A stretch of DNA of 64,000 bases from Trichostrongylus colubriformis (GCA_963978905.1 OZ022261.1:23681686-23745685); one strand, 5' to 3'; shown: positions 12,201-20,019, numbered from the stretch's first letter. The notes: generated by a model not told the origin, from the letters alone. A program made the numbers and translations.

Positions 12201-15200
12201 GATGACGGTGTCAGTATTTCGGGCATAATCGCCTTAGAACCCAACTGAGCGTCCCTAGCTCGCACCCCTCACGTGCACGCAACATGTAACCACGCGAGTT
12301 CCCCAATGGCATACACTCAGGGATGGCTAATATATTGCAATAGATGAAGTGAAAATATGAGGCTGCATTCATACTCTGTGAGGGGAAATATGACCATCCG
12401 AGCGTTCAAAGATGCAATGCGGGAATATTCATTTAGATTCCTGGGTTCTTGCCACGATCACTATACTGCAGTGTGGTTGGATTGAGCGTTTTGCTAACGG
12501 TGCGCGTATTGACGCCCTCGTCGGTGGCAGGCACATGGTTCCGTCAATTTGCGCGTCAATTGACGCAGACACGTCAAGTATGACCGCGGCCTTATTGGCG
12601 TTCTCGCGCTCGAGCACGGCAATATATCGGCCACGGCTGGGGGGAATACGCCAAAAAATCGCGTGGCCGCCCGCGGCGAGGGGCGCGGCGGGTGCGAGAG
12701 CCAGTGGCAGTGTTGGCAGCCTTCAAGCGAGACAGTGTGGCAAAGGTGGAGGAGGCAGGGTGGCGTGGCTGGAGGAGGTAGTGTGGCATAGGTGGAGTGC
12801 AGAAGTGACACAGCCACACTCTGCAGGGCTCCAAAGAGCAAAATCGATTCGCAAGTCGTACTGGTGGCGCCGCGAGTGCGACGCCGCTGACGCGACTTTT
12901 TGGCGTATTTCCTCCCCCCCCCCACCCTATTGGCCACGAAGTCTGCTTTGCGGCACGCAACGATAGTACAACGCAATCGTACGACCGCGTCAGAGTAGGT
13001 ATGCAGCCTCAGACAATCAATTTACTGAGGCCTTACTTCTTCACTGTTGATTGTCTTTACGGTTTCTTCTCGGAGCACTTGGACCTCATTGGACGATTGA
13101 ACCATAGAACGCAATTTCTTCTCCTGACTCCTACAACACAGTTAGGATCTGTGGAAGTTCTAGAATCGTTTTTGAGAGTATTTGCAGACCATCTGAGTTA
13201 CAAAATAGAAGAGCTATTGATCTTGAAATTCCAAGCAAGTACTCATGTTAAAATTTTTCCCTTCGTTAGATTTGATTCTGAACTTCCCGAACGATTTTCA
13301 AAGTCTTAGTCACATGAAAGGGGGATCACAAAAATGGTGTACCCATTCAAGAACTCAAGTGAGCTCCAATAAAAAAAAGAGCTTTGGTGATGCTCCATCC
13401 ACCTATTTTCAGCACGGATCTCTCTTCTTAAACCTTCGAGTGCAATTTCAGCCATTGTGAAATATGAAAGCAGAAGCTAGGTGGTGCAACAGTAATGAAA
13501 GAACGGAATGGATTTATCGGTATTTGAAAAACAGGGCCTTATTCCTATCACTGATACTTATCGAGAACATGATGCATCACTGAAGGAGGCGTCGCAGACA
13601 ACGAGCCCAGCTGGGGATGTCGCCTCGCCTCACACAACGTTGACGAGCTCAAACAATGAATGTATACGAAACGACTCCTAGCCGTAGTCAATAGGAAGGA
13701 CTACGACTTGATGCCATGAAATCATGTTCATGGAACACAAATGTTATAATTCCGATTTCTGAGTTCGAAATTTAGAATATAAACCGAGCATTGGTCGTGA
13801 ACAAACGCATAGAATCAGCAGAGAGGGCAGTTTTCTCAACAATATTTTGACATAGCTTCACGTTTCGGAATCGAATATTACAGTTAGCCAAAAGTCTCGG
13901 TTCTGATCAAAAAATCTGCGAGCGAACCAACCTCGTTTGGTAGACATCAATTGCAATGGACATCACAGACATCACTACAATAATTGAAGCGTAGTACTCG
14001 TAATTATCCGAAAACCAAATGGAAACACTGAAAAAGTCGTATCTATGTTCTCCCTTCTTATAAGCTCATAATTTATGACTTCATTGTAATAGAACGTACA
14101 TTAGGGAATCAAGAGGGTACTGCCTATACGCCTCAAGGTGCATCTATCTGATAAGAGGCGTGGTATTATAATCACCCCTCTTAGCAAGCATAAAAATGAT
14201 GAGTATAACGGGAACGATCACGTTTATGTTGCTTCATTTTGGGGCACGTGACGGAAATTTCGTCAAGAAAAGTGCTAGAATCACTCTGGATTTCCGCAAG
14301 GGAGCCAAGAACGAATAACCGAAGTGAGGGCGTCGATTAGCAGTTACCTTCTGCCTCTCTATCACAATGCGTACTACACCAAGGGCGACTCGAACTTGGG
14401 TGTGAGCACTTATGACAAATTTCCGCGCGGCCGCACACGACGAGCGGCTCAGCGGGTGCGAGCACCAGTGGCAGGGCATGGCAGCCCTCAAGCGAGGCAG
14501 TGTGGTATGGGTGGAGGAGGCAGGGTGGCACGGGTGCAGGAGGCAGTGGGGCATGGGTGGAAGTGCAGAGGTGACGCAGCCACGCTCTGCCAGGCTCCCA
14601 AGGTCAACCGATTCGGCAAGTCGTACTGATGGCGCCGCGAGGAATCTTTCAAAAAATTGAGTTCCGCGAAGCGATTTTCCGCCATAAGTGCACACACCCC
14701 GCGACGCACCAGTTTCTGCCGTATACGAAACATCGGGCCAGGTATGACTTGTTCGCTCGTATGTACTGACAAAAATAATTGGGCGTAAGCCACTGCTCCG
14801 CTGGTGGAATCGCTAGTGAGTTTTTTGTCTCGTTACCGAGTTGTCCAAGAGCAATCACGATCCGAAACAGGAAACGCTAGAGGGGAGGAGGCGCTTGTAC
14901 TTTGCATATCAGAAATTTATTCTGTGCTTTCAAAAAATTGAGTTTTTTACTCATTAGAGCACCATTTTGAGTACTTATGAAGTCTGGCAAAATGAAACTC
15001 GAAAGCGAAGGCTCGCTCATTCTACCAACGACCGCGTTATAAAAGTGCGTCCTATTAGAACATTTTTATCCTGAACCTGCAAGAGCCTATAGTACAAGAA
15101 GAGCAGATGCGGCCGCATTAAAGCCAAGAATCGCGCGGCGTGATACCTCAATTGTTCCCCTTGCACTAAATCCACAAGCAAAATTCCAAAATGATGCTCA

Positions 15201-16576
15201 GACAACATGCTTTCTATCGAGACATGATATTCACCTGAATACTTGAAAGATATAAAATGGTGAAATCGCTTCAATGAAAAGCAGAACAAGAATCGGTTTC
15301 AGTTTGACTTCGATGCAATTCTTTCCATAAGTGACCTGCCGCCGCCTTACATCACTTTCAGATAAACCTTTTCCAGCTCCCACTTCGGCGTGAAAGTGCA
15401 CCAGAGGAATCTGAAAGGTAAAAAGGTAATGACGTCACGGAAAAGAAGTCATCACGGTGGGAAAATTTTCGGGTATGGTGTATACTGTTCCAATAGGGTC
15501 TCATGTGAAAGGAATCTGATTTCTGCCTGCAAATAGAGTCCAACGACCGCCGCAATTCACAGGGATGCCTACCTTTGCCCATCAACCCACCGGTGACCGC
15601 GCTACCGTTTGCCACGCGAGACCGCTCGCTTTTTTTGAGGGCTGCGGTTATTTCCATATCTGTCTACTCTAGACCTTTGCAACCGCGTATCTCATTCATG
15701 AGCTTCTCGCACAAATCGGAGGCGAACCCTTGTCTTTGACTTACAGTCCACCCAGCGTCTTCATCGCTGAAGGGAAGGGCCCAGTCAACCATGTGAATGG
15801 GATCTGTACCTCAATATGCGGATTTTGTTTTGCGCAGTGCGCCGCGACCTTTGTGCGTTGGCTGCCCTCGGTGAGAATCATGAGTGATTGCGTACGAAGA
15901 GCGGCGATCGTATCCTACGCCTGATTTTATTCATTTCGCTGCAATCATTAACTCGTTTTCAAATTGCCTCCAATTCAACAGACAGAATTTAGTTGAATCC
16001 AATTCAGCGTGTAATGTATTCACTTCACCCTTGGTTGATGGTAGCGTTCTGCATGCATCAATTTCGTTTTCCACACTCGGTATCGCCTTTATATCCATCA
16101 TTTTTTCCTCGTCCGAATTTGTGGCAGCGATCACAGCGGTGTAGTTTGCATTTTTGCGAGACTATGGAGTCGTGGAAAAATTATCATGGGCGTGGAATGA
16201 TGGAGTGTGCGGAAAAGTATTAGATAGGTTTGGATTTCCACGCTGGGCCTAGTTAAGACTGAAGTAATGAAAACTTCAGCATTACCACAGAAGCACAGAT
16301 TTCGCGTTTCTGCAAATATGCAGCTTCCACAATTTCTCCAGCGCGTCGTGCAACGAAGAAATGCGCGCAGTAAGTTATGAAAAATGAATTCAGTTATTTA
16401 AGGCGAGGCACGAAACTACATAAGATCGAAACTCACCTGACCATCAAGATCAGCAGGCGCTATCCATGCCTCAACGCCGGATTGCCAAACATATTTTAAT
16501 TTTCGAAAGGTGAAGTATCGAACAGAATCCACTTCTTGCATGGTCCCGTTACCCTCAAAATTCAAACCTTCAACAT
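82..16576 (-). CDS. P5B-type P-type ATPase (ATP13A/CATP family), split gene, partial at both ends
   Basis: This gene encodes a P5B P-type ATPase. In this family the known members are ATP-driven lysosomal or late-endosomal cation and polyamine exporters (human ATP13A2-5; Caenorhabditis CATP-5/6/7). The exons run from high to low coordinates and show, in order: a cytosolic start with [11 protein letters not shown], the YGKN and PFYIFQVF membrane entry, the actuator loop LVPGD and TGES, the P5B helix PPALP (split over two exons), DKTGTLTE with the phosphorylated Asp, TCHSLT, GDPLDL, KGSPE and TGDN. Sixteen exons join with compatible phases into about 640 codons; the family is usually 1,100-1,250 residues. 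The C-terminal GDGxND motif and the last helices must lie left of base 1, the signal-proximal N terminus lies beyond 16.6 kb, and a short stretch between the exons at 13.9 and 12.1 kb is unresolved. No coding exon carries a stop, so the gene looks functional. Assignment to the catp-6 or catp-5 branch is a guess from wording of the helix-4 region. Confidence 0.93.
245..1021 (-). other. P5B intron without recognisable element
   Basis: This 777-bp intron between exons P and Q shows no terminal inverted repeat, coding similarity or obvious dispersed copy elsewhere in the window. Confidence 0.5.
1022..1110 (-). CDS. P5B ATPase exon P (G-L-V-V-L-E-N-R)
   Basis: The exon follows AAATCATAG and encodes [20 protein letters not shown] and VINQLN. 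L-G-x-x-V-[LM]-E-N-x-[LV]-K is a conserved strand of the P domain. It ends in phase 2 at GTATGTTC and joins [13 protein letters not shown] of the next exon. Confidence 0.95.
1198..1302 (-). CDS. P5B ATPase exon O (Y-x-x-x-G-Y-R)
   Basis: The exon follows CTGTTGCAG and encodes [20 protein letters not shown] then [15 protein letters not shown], matching the Y-x-x-x-G-[FY]-R-V-[IL]-x-[VL]-A element downstream of KGSPE. Thirty-five codons, phase 0, donor GTAAATC. Confidence 0.93.
1321..1412. repeat. Near-perfect 92-bp fold-back MITE
   Basis: Two 38-base arms (1,328-1,365 and 1,368-1,405) are perfect reverse complements around a 2-base centre, and the pairing continues imperfectly to 1,321 and 1,412. 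The outer motif GTATGACCGCGGCCTTA recurs at 12,578-12,594. It sits 18 bp upstream of P5B exon O, inside the intron. Likely a minimal MITE. Confidence 0.75.
1542..1757. mobile_element. Mariner-type MITE with TA target duplication
   Basis: The 216-bp unit has imperfect inverted ends of about 65 bp beginning TTAGGTYGTCCCGAA, flanked on both sides by TA (1,540-1,541 and 1,758-1,759). TTAGGT-type ends and TA duplication point to the mariner superfamily. No transposase frame is present. It lies in the intron between exons N and O. Confidence 0.75.
2222..2357 (-). CDS. P5B ATPase exon N (SSLQRM, KGSPE)
   Basis: Acceptor TTCTGCAG is followed by [16 protein letters not shown] and [20 protein letters not shown]. 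The Lys of KGSPE contacts ATP in the N domain of P-type pumps. The exon ends at CTG/GTAATG in phase 0. Stops appear just beyond the donor in the same frame, which confirms the exon end. Confidence 0.96.
2426..2508 (-). CDS. P5B ATPase exon M
   Basis: The exon starts after TTTGCAG with PTIVKPP and ends with [10 protein letters not shown] at a GTAGTG donor, phase 2. Together with the next exon it forms V-x-R-Q-F-x-F-S-S-S-L-Q-R-M, a well conserved P5B stretch. Confidence 0.93.
2603..2726 (-). CDS. P5B ATPase exon L (GDPLDL)
   Basis: After TTTTTTCAG the exon reads [20 protein letters not shown] and [18 protein letters not shown]-[DE] is the nucleotide-binding-domain motif found in P5 pumps, followed by the usual acidic variable loop. 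It ends CAG/GTTAGA in phase 0. Confidence 0.94.
3301..3383 (-). CDS. P5B ATPase exon K (TCHSLT)
   Basis: The exon follows CGTTACAG and encodes [20 protein letters not shown] then SLT before a GTATGT donor in phase 2. M-A-T-C-H-S-L-T is a strongly conserved N-domain motif of P5B ATPases. The split Lys codon is completed by the next exon. Confidence 0.94.
3446..3550 (-). CDS. P5B ATPase exon J (phosphorylation site DKTGTLTE)
   Basis: The exon encodes [16 protein letters not shown], containing the invariant Asp that is phosphorylated during transport. It starts after GAGTATTCAG, ends at GAG/GTCCGC and is 35 codons in phase 0. The acceptor is preceded by an open frame, so a slightly longer exon cannot be fully excluded. 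Confidence 0.97.
4066..4774. mobile_element. Non-autonomous Tc1/mariner-like element, copy 1
   Basis: Ends CAGGAGATGCCAAAA and TTGGCACCCCCTG are inverted and match those of the better preserved copy at 28,730-29,470; internal sequence is also homologous, for example around 4,080-4,420 and 4,540-4,610. No intact transposase was found. It lies in the 2.7-kb intron between exons I and J. Confidence 0.65.
4775..6213. other. Intron remainder, unassigned
   Basis: No element boundaries, conserved frames or copies elsewhere in the window were recognised in this part of the P5B intron. Confidence 0.4.
6214..6317 (-). CDS. P5B ATPase exon I (end of helix 4 to P domain)
   Basis: This 104-bp exon is isolated between introns of about 4.0 and 2.7 kb. 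It encodes [18 protein letters not shown] and then [16 protein letters not shown], the stalk and linker between PPALP and the phosphorylation motif. Acceptor TTTCAG, donor GTT/GTATGT. Its 2-nt start phase completes the Ala codon of exon H and its end joins CCFDKTGT in frame. Confidence 0.95.
6675..6745 (+). repeat. tRNA-like block, left arm
   Basis: The sequence has a box-A-like TGGTGCAGCTGG and a box-B-like GGTTCGATTCC about 40 bases apart, the spacing of an internal RNA polymerase III promoter. The acceptor stem is broken, so this is a tRNA-derived SINE-like module, not a working tRNA. Confidence 0.5.
8164..8234 (-). repeat. tRNA-like block, right arm
   Basis: This is the reverse-complement partner of the block at 6,675. 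It keeps box A TGGTGCAGCTGG and a better box B GGTTCGAATCC. The T-stem pairs only partly, consistent with a tRNA-derived repeat. Confidence 0.5.
8552..8626 (+). repeat. 75-bp direct repeat, copy 1
   Basis: By eye this block is identical to 8,849-8,923. The two copies bracket a tRNA-like sequence and a short inverted repeat, suggesting a recent duplication or the ends of a small element. Confidence 0.8.
8643..8716 (-). tRNA. tRNA-like sequence, probable pseudogene or SINE head (anticodon GCA?)
   Basis: On the minus strand 74 bases fold as a tRNA: the acceptor stem pairs 7/7 (GTGTCGG with CCGACAC), the T arm has a 5-bp stem with loop TTCGCGT, and a D arm with a GG is present. The anticodon stem has a T-T mismatch and the loop CCGCAAA lacks the normal T at position 33; the triplet in anticodon position would be GCA (Cys). 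Box B has one change from consensus. Flanking 75-bp direct repeats favour a repeat-embedded pseudogene. Confidence 0.45.
8743..8985. repeat. Inverted repeat next to mariner remnant
   Basis: About 50 bases at 8,743-8,790 are repeated in inverted orientation at 8,931-8,985 (shared core CCATAGCTTATCAGCACTC). The second 75-bp direct repeat lies between the arms. The structure abuts the mariner transposase remnant. Confidence 0.6.
8849..8923 (+). repeat. 75-bp direct repeat, copy 2
   Basis: This copy matches 8,552-8,626 base for base as far as I can see; divergence begins immediately outside both edges. Confidence 0.8.
8990..9518 (+). pseudogene. Mariner transposase remnant (D34D type), inactive
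   Basis: The frame starts with a helix-turn-helix remnant ([15 protein letters not shown]), has lost the middle, and resumes with LWDEEG-like sequence and then [27 protein letters not shown], and [15 protein letters not shown] near the C terminus. These are classic mariner blocks. The HHDN catalytic Asp is Glu, about four residues are missing before the third catalytic Asp, and frames shift near 9,235. It is dead and lies in the P5B intron. Confidence 0.85.
9556..9756. repeat. MITE copy related to 18,179-18,412
   Basis: Shared blocks with the element at 18.2 kb include GACGCAAAATTTTCACC, AGCAGATGAGA and GGAGGAGGGAATAT. This copy lacks the long G and C runs at its ends. Confidence 0.6.
9757..10351. 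other. Intron remainder, unassigned
   Basis: No gene or element was recognised between the MITE at 9.6 kb and P5B exon H. Confidence 0.4.
10352..10493 (-). CDS. P5B ATPase exon H (helices 3 and 4, PPALP)
   Basis: The exon opens after AATTTCAG with a hydrophobic helix ([20 protein letters not shown]), then [15 protein letters not shown]. The double-proline PPALP in the fourth core helix is the signature that separates P5B pumps from other P-type classes. It ends in phase 1 at GTACGC; the next exon lies 4 kb away. Confidence 0.97.
10666..10770 (-). CDS. P5B ATPase exon G (KGQLVRSI)
   Basis: The exon encodes [20 protein letters not shown] and [14 protein letters not shown]. The T-x-K-G-x-L-V-R-x-I motif followed by P-x-P is conserved just before the third core helix in P5B ATPases. 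It is 35 codons, phase 0, with a TTCAAG acceptor (no strong polypyrimidine tract) and a GTGAGG donor. Confidence 0.95.
10980..10995 (+). repeat. 16-base G run
   Basis: A homopolymer G run lies in the intron between P5B exons F and G. Length is likely variable and prone to sequencing error. Confidence 0.9.
11399..11505. repeat. Small hairpin repeat with GC-rich core
   Basis: Ends GTGCCGGCGGCAGGGC and GCCCTGTCACCGGCAC are inverted. The core (GACAGTGTGGTA, GACGCAGCCACG) matches cores in the elements at 12.4, 14.4 and 43.5 kb. Confidence 0.6.
11748..11876 (-). CDS. P5B ATPase exon F (actuator, end of loop)
   Basis: The exon encodes [14 protein letters not shown] and then [17 protein letters not shown], the H-x-L-x-x-G-T-x-V-x-Q-T-R-x-Y element that follows TGES in P5B pumps. 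Acceptor TTCCAG and donor AAG/GTTCAC give 43 codons in phase 0 that join the neighbouring exons without shift. Confidence 0.95.
11945..12073 (-). CDS. P5B ATPase exon E (actuator domain, TGES)
   Basis: The exon encodes [19 protein letters not shown] and [18 protein letters not shown] is the actuator-domain motif that drives dephosphorylation in all P-type ATPases, and the C-D-A-V-L-M-N-G run is P5-like. It is bounded by a TTTGTAG acceptor and an AAG/GTGTCA donor and is exactly 43 codons in phase 0. Confidence 0.96.
12125..12178 (-). CDS. Tentative P5B ATPase exon D (start of actuator strand)
   Basis: An open 18-codon stretch (ending HHTRVHELA) lies between CTGCTACAG and GTCTTG. Splicing it across a 51-bp intron joins it in frame to LVPGD in the next exon. 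Similarity is weak, only the x-V-x-R-x-x-x-E-L spacing that usually precedes LVPGD. Its phase does not match the end of the exon at 13,932, so a further small exon is missing or the real exon lies elsewhere. Confidence 0.3.
12358..13011. mobile_element. GC-rich composite MITE
   Basis: Outer ends TGAGGCTGCATTCATACTCTG and CAGAGTAGGTATGCAGCCTC are imperfect inverted repeats, and a third copy of the end motif lies inside at 12,578-12,594 (GTATGACCGCGGCCTTA). The interior has the shared GC-rich core (GCAGTGTTGGCAG, GACAGTGTGGCA). Long open frames on both strands here are a by-product of GC content. It sits in the P5B intron upstream of the actuator exons. Confidence 0.6.
13012..13931. other. Intron, unassigned
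   Basis: A 102-codon plus-strand frame at 13,001-13,309 shows no recognisable family and lies antisense to the ATPase. A small missing ATPase exon (phase 2 in) may hide between here and 12.2 kb. Confidence 0.35.
13932..14027 (-). CDS. P5B ATPase exon C (second core membrane helix)
   Basis: The exon follows TTTTTCAG and ends before GTTGGTTCG. It continues the previous exon exactly (PFYIFQVF then [18 protein letters not shown]), the conserved helix in which a Trp and an E-Y-Y-A element precede a hydrophobic segment. It ends in phase 2 after DVYQT, so one more small exon is expected before the actuator loop. Confidence 0.92.
14399..14696. mobile_element. MITE with the shared GC-rich core
   Basis: Inverted ends GTGAGCACTTATGACAAATT and the complement of GCGATTTTCCGCCATAAGTG bound a core containing GAGGCAGTGTGGTATGGGTG and GACGCAGCCACGCTCTGCC. 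The core is shared with 12.4 and 43.5 kb although the ends differ. Confidence 0.65.
15235..15410 (-). CDS. P5B ATPase exon B (YGKN and PFYIFQVF)
   Basis: The exon starts after TACCTTTCAG and ends at GTGAATATC. It encodes [17 protein letters not shown] followed by a hydrophobic run [12 protein letters not shown] and [10 protein letters not shown], the hallmark entry into the core membrane domain of P5B pumps. It is phase 0 at the start and phase 2 at the end; the split Ser codon is completed by the next exon. Confidence 0.93.
15411..16436. other. Intron between P5B exons A and B, unassigned
   Basis: Exons A and B join directly in phase 0, so no extra exon is required here. No element was recognised. 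Confidence 0.5.
16437..16576 (-). CDS. P5B ATPase exon A (N-terminal cytosolic segment)
   Basis: The translation contains [13 protein letters not shown] followed by an acidic-to-neutral stretch ending ADLDGQ at a GTGAGT donor. The Y-F-x-x-R-K-L-x-Y-x-W pattern is typical of the region between the first membrane hairpin and the conserved YG-N motif of P5B ATPases. The donor edge at 16,437 is firm. The 5' edge is uncertain; an AG at 16,577-16,578 gives an open frame, but another acceptor nearer 16,558 is possible. Confidence 0.82.
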
Positions 16577-16579
16577 CTA

Positions 16580-17240
16580 CATTTTCATTTTCAAATGCAA
16601 AAAATCAGTAATTCACCAAATTCAAAAAAATCACTAATTCACATCAATTGCATGAAATTCTACGCAACAAGAATGACAAGCTGAAAAGGTGCGGCGGCGT
16701 TGCGAAGTTTTGAAGGACAGAAGTACGGCATTTTTAGAAATAGCACGAAGAGAAATCCAAAAATGACGAGGTGCGGCACCGCATCCTTTCCTTCCACTAG
16801 ATATGCTTTCACCTGACCATTTGTGTACCTTACAACCTCTGAACATATCGTATATTATCGTTCTTTGTGTACGTGTACACGTATTTTGATCGTTACAGGT
16901 GCAGCCAAGGGCGCCCAACGCCTACCGTGTTAAAAATATATAAAAAGGAGAACAAGGTCGCTGCTTGAATATAAACATCCATTGTCCATGGGACATGTTC
17001 GATCCCTGGTGATGGCGCTACACCTGCGGCGTCGTGGCTGTACGCATAAGCGATAAGCAGACTACAAAGTCCGCCTGAATGTATGCCATTAGGACAGAAA
17101 TTCGCATGTCCGCATTTGACGCGCGACGTGATCTTGCGAGCTACGGGCGCCGCACTGGTTGGCCTGAAGCAATTACACCTAGAATGAGGCGTAGGGAACC
17201 GTCATCGCTTCAAGACTTATTCAATACGTCGCGCAGCTCG
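16580..17240. other. Upstream part of P5B gene, first exons not found
   Basis: The N-terminal exon(s) of the ATPase should lie upstream of 16.58 kb. I found no convincing candidate in this stretch or before the repeat at 17.26 kb. Confidence 0.4.
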
Positions 17241-17259
17241 CACCATCGCTTCGCACATC

Positions 17260-17565
17260 GGATGCCGCAAAGCGAAAATTCTCGCATGATTGCATACATA
17301 GAAGTGTGTAGCTTTATGTCGAATTTTCGCTTTGCGGCATCGCACTTGCAGCGCTATCAGCACGAATTGCCGCGGTCTGTTGGAATCCCGCTCAGGACGT
17401 GAGGGGCTGGTACAATAATTGTCCTTCAAAGAAATATCTGTTTATCTCATAATTAACCGAGAAAAATAACTTTTGTACCCTGAAAAGACAAGATGGTAAC
17501 ATAAAAAGTAAAAGAAACATTAATATCACATGATAACAATCCTATGAAGAAACAATTGATTCGGG
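17260..17565. repeat. Dispersed repeat with hairpin, copy 1
   Basis: A hairpin (GATGCCGCAAAGCGAAAATT / AATTTTCGCTTTGCGGCATC) is followed by about 240 bp homologous to 38,605-38,845 (shared TTGCCGCGGTC, AATAACTTTTGT, CATGATAACAAT). Confidence 0.7.
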
Positions 17566-17865
17566 AGTAAAACTTCAAAGGAAGTGTACGCATTGTATGC
17601 AATCACACCTGAAGGAATCTACCGCGCGCGACCATACGCAAGTTCGACATAAGGCTATACATCCGTACACACACAGTTCCGCTGCAGTGCTTGCATACAG
17701 TAAGCTTAGCCGTGAAATAAATGTAAAAGCTGACGCAGACATTTTGTGACACAGTGTACCAGACACATAATTGTTTCTTGCGGCACCTATCATAGAGCGA
17801 ATACTAATCATGGGCGCTTATGTAGCAGGGGGGGGCACCTACTGTGCTCGGCGTCCGGCGCAATA

Positions 17866-17943
17866 TTTGCCTATGTTATTAGTCTAAGCCATAGGTAAAG
17901 GGGAAACCCTTTACCTATGGCTTAGACTAATAACATAGGCAAA
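17866..17943. repeat. Perfect 78-bp palindrome
   Basis: Arms 17,866-17,902 and 17,907-17,943 are perfect reverse complements separated by four bases. Flanks show no target duplication. It could be a minimal fold-back element or a hairpin-forming site. Confidence 0.85.
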
Positions 17944-18178
17944 TTTTTTGAACCCTTTGGTAAGGCTTACATTAAAGACACCAGGAGGGGGTAATTTTGG
18001 CTTACGCTAGAACAGACGTAGTGTGGACGAGCTTGAGTGGCCGCCATTGCACAAACTCGCCAATTTGTCGCCTTGGCATGGTGTAAAAGAAGATGGTTCT
18101 AATATAGATTTGTTTTTTTTTTCTTTTAGTTTTTACTTTGTTCTTTCTTATATTGTTTCTAGATATACTACTTACGGG

Positions 18179-18412
18179 TCAAATAAAGTCGGGGGGGGGG
18201 GGAGACGCAAAATTTTCACCCACGTCAAAGCTTCTTTCCCTTCCCAGGGTCAGGCTCAAGCAGATGAGACCTATGCTTTGACAGATGCTTTTTAATGTGG
18301 GAGGAGGGGATATCAATTTCAGCCTAAGCGCCTAGTAAGGGAAAGGAGCTTCGACGTCGACGCAAAGTTGCATCTCTCTCCCCCCCCCCCCCCCCCCCGA
18401 CTTTATTTGACC
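18179..18412. mobile_element. MITE whose inverted ends contain poly-G / poly-C
   Basis: The ends are TCAAATAAAGTC plus a G run and, inverted, a C run plus GACTTTATTTGA. The interior matches 9,556-9,756. The homopolymers are part of the terminal inverted repeat. Confidence 0.7.
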
Positions 18413-18743
18413 TTTCTGAGAGATTTTCAGGCATAGAAATGCACAATTAAGAAGATCCATAAGTAAACAAGTAAAATATGCCACTAGAAACAGTCTAAAG
18501 AGGAAATAATTCAAAAATAAGGTTATATCAGGCCGAAGACAAGCTTTAAAACGAACGAAGCGTGGCTCGGCCACGGAAGCTTGCAGTTCGGACGGAAGCG
18601 CGCCCGGGGGGCAAATAGCGCCCTGTGGCGCGTTTCTCAACGCCGGTTTCGTTACAGATTGTATCTACCGAACCCATATGTTTGTTTTCAGACGCCATTG
18701 TTTTCGTAAACGTTATTCCGCCCTTGCCCCCCTCCCGGTGCCT

Positions 18744-18823
18744 TTAATATGTACACTTGAGTGTACAAACTGCCGCCCTAAGGTAAGGCTTACATTAATA
18801 TGTACACTTGAGTGTACAAACTG
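18744..18823 (+). repeat. 29-bp tandem duplication containing a palindrome
   Basis: TTAATATGTACACTTGAGTG followed by TACAAACTG occurs at 18,744-18,772 and 18,795-18,823. Each copy contains the palindromic GTACACTTGAGTGTAC. Confidence 0.85.
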
Positions 18824-19472
18824 GCAACTGTAGAACGGTTTCGAGTGAAGGACAACAGTGAGACAGTGAGTGCCCCTCCCAATACATAAGCGCCCTTTTA
18901 CGTCCATTTTCTATTTATTCGGTGAGCTCCAACAGAGGGGGGTGATGATGACATCCAATTGGTTTGCATTATGTGTAAATAATGGAAAATGTAAAAATCA
19001 AATTAGTCGATATTATTCATAAAAAGAGGTTCCTTATCGGCTGAACTTTTCGAGATGATAGCGAGCTGCCGTTATCCATAGAAACGAAAAATCGCCGTGG
19101 AGATCTGGTAATATTCAAAGGGCTGGTTCGGGGAGAGATTCTGTTAGTAGGCAATAAAGGGTGCGTCGCCACGTTTGTCAAAGCGCATTTCAATTGCTGA
19201 TATTCATTTCTTAGAAGAAATGAAAACACCCATCCTCCAGCATTATCCAGAATCAATTTCGTTCCGAACAATCATTGATTCCGCAGTGTTTAGATATCGG
19301 GGAGGCTAATGCATCCTAGTCCACATTCCAGCAAGATCAAAACAAACCACGAAAGGGGTGGCTATACGAGAAGTGAGCCTAAGAGAGGAAGGAGCAACGA
19401 GGTGGACACTGAGGCGCGATGTGGATACGGGGATTCTTCTCCCGCCGTATCCAACGCGCCTTAACATATATC

Positions 19473-19933
19473 AAAGGCACACCACGTGATAATCGGATAA
19501 GTGGCTCACTTAGTTGGGGCGAGTCAATCCTTGGTCCTGCACCTTTGTTGCGGCTGCACGGTGCACCCTCACGGTATCGTGCTTGCTTGAACACAACCGA
19601 GCCATGCCCACCAAATCATACACGCGCGGCCTTAGACGAACAATTTCCATTGTGGAAGCCGTTTTCATCATCGGAATGGCTGTTTCATCTAACTATCGTC
19701 TCCTTTTGCAAGTTTCCTTCTCCACGCTAGCGCCACGTTGGAAATTTGTTCGTCTAGTTCATCTAAGGCTAGGTGTGATTCGGTTGAGTGGGCGTGCTCG
19801 GTTATGTTCAAGCAGGCACACTGTGACGGTGCACCGTGCAGCCGCAATAAAGGTGCAGCGTGAGCAGTTATCCGAGGACCTACTCGCCCCGAGAAAGTAA
19901 GCCACTGATCCGATTATCGCGTGGTGTGCCTTT
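19473..19933. mobile_element. 461-bp fold-back MITE
   Basis: Ends AAAGGCACACCACGTGATAA and the inverted TTATCGCGTGGTGTGCCTTT extend into arms of roughly 200 bases with imperfect pairing (for example GGTGCACCGTGCAGCCGCAA against its complement at 19.55 kb). There is no transposase. Confidence 0.75.
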
Positions 19934-20019
19934 AATTGAAACTAAAAGACACCGGAGAAAGTGAGAACTGTGAATATAGTTTTCTTTGAGAACAAACCTT
20001 CTACTTCAGGACAGGTTAT

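Noticed and set aside
12412..12976. Overlapping frames of 122-184 codons on both strands
   Set aside because: They lie in a GC-rich MITE where stops are rare; related elements at 14.4 and 43.5 kb do not keep the frames.
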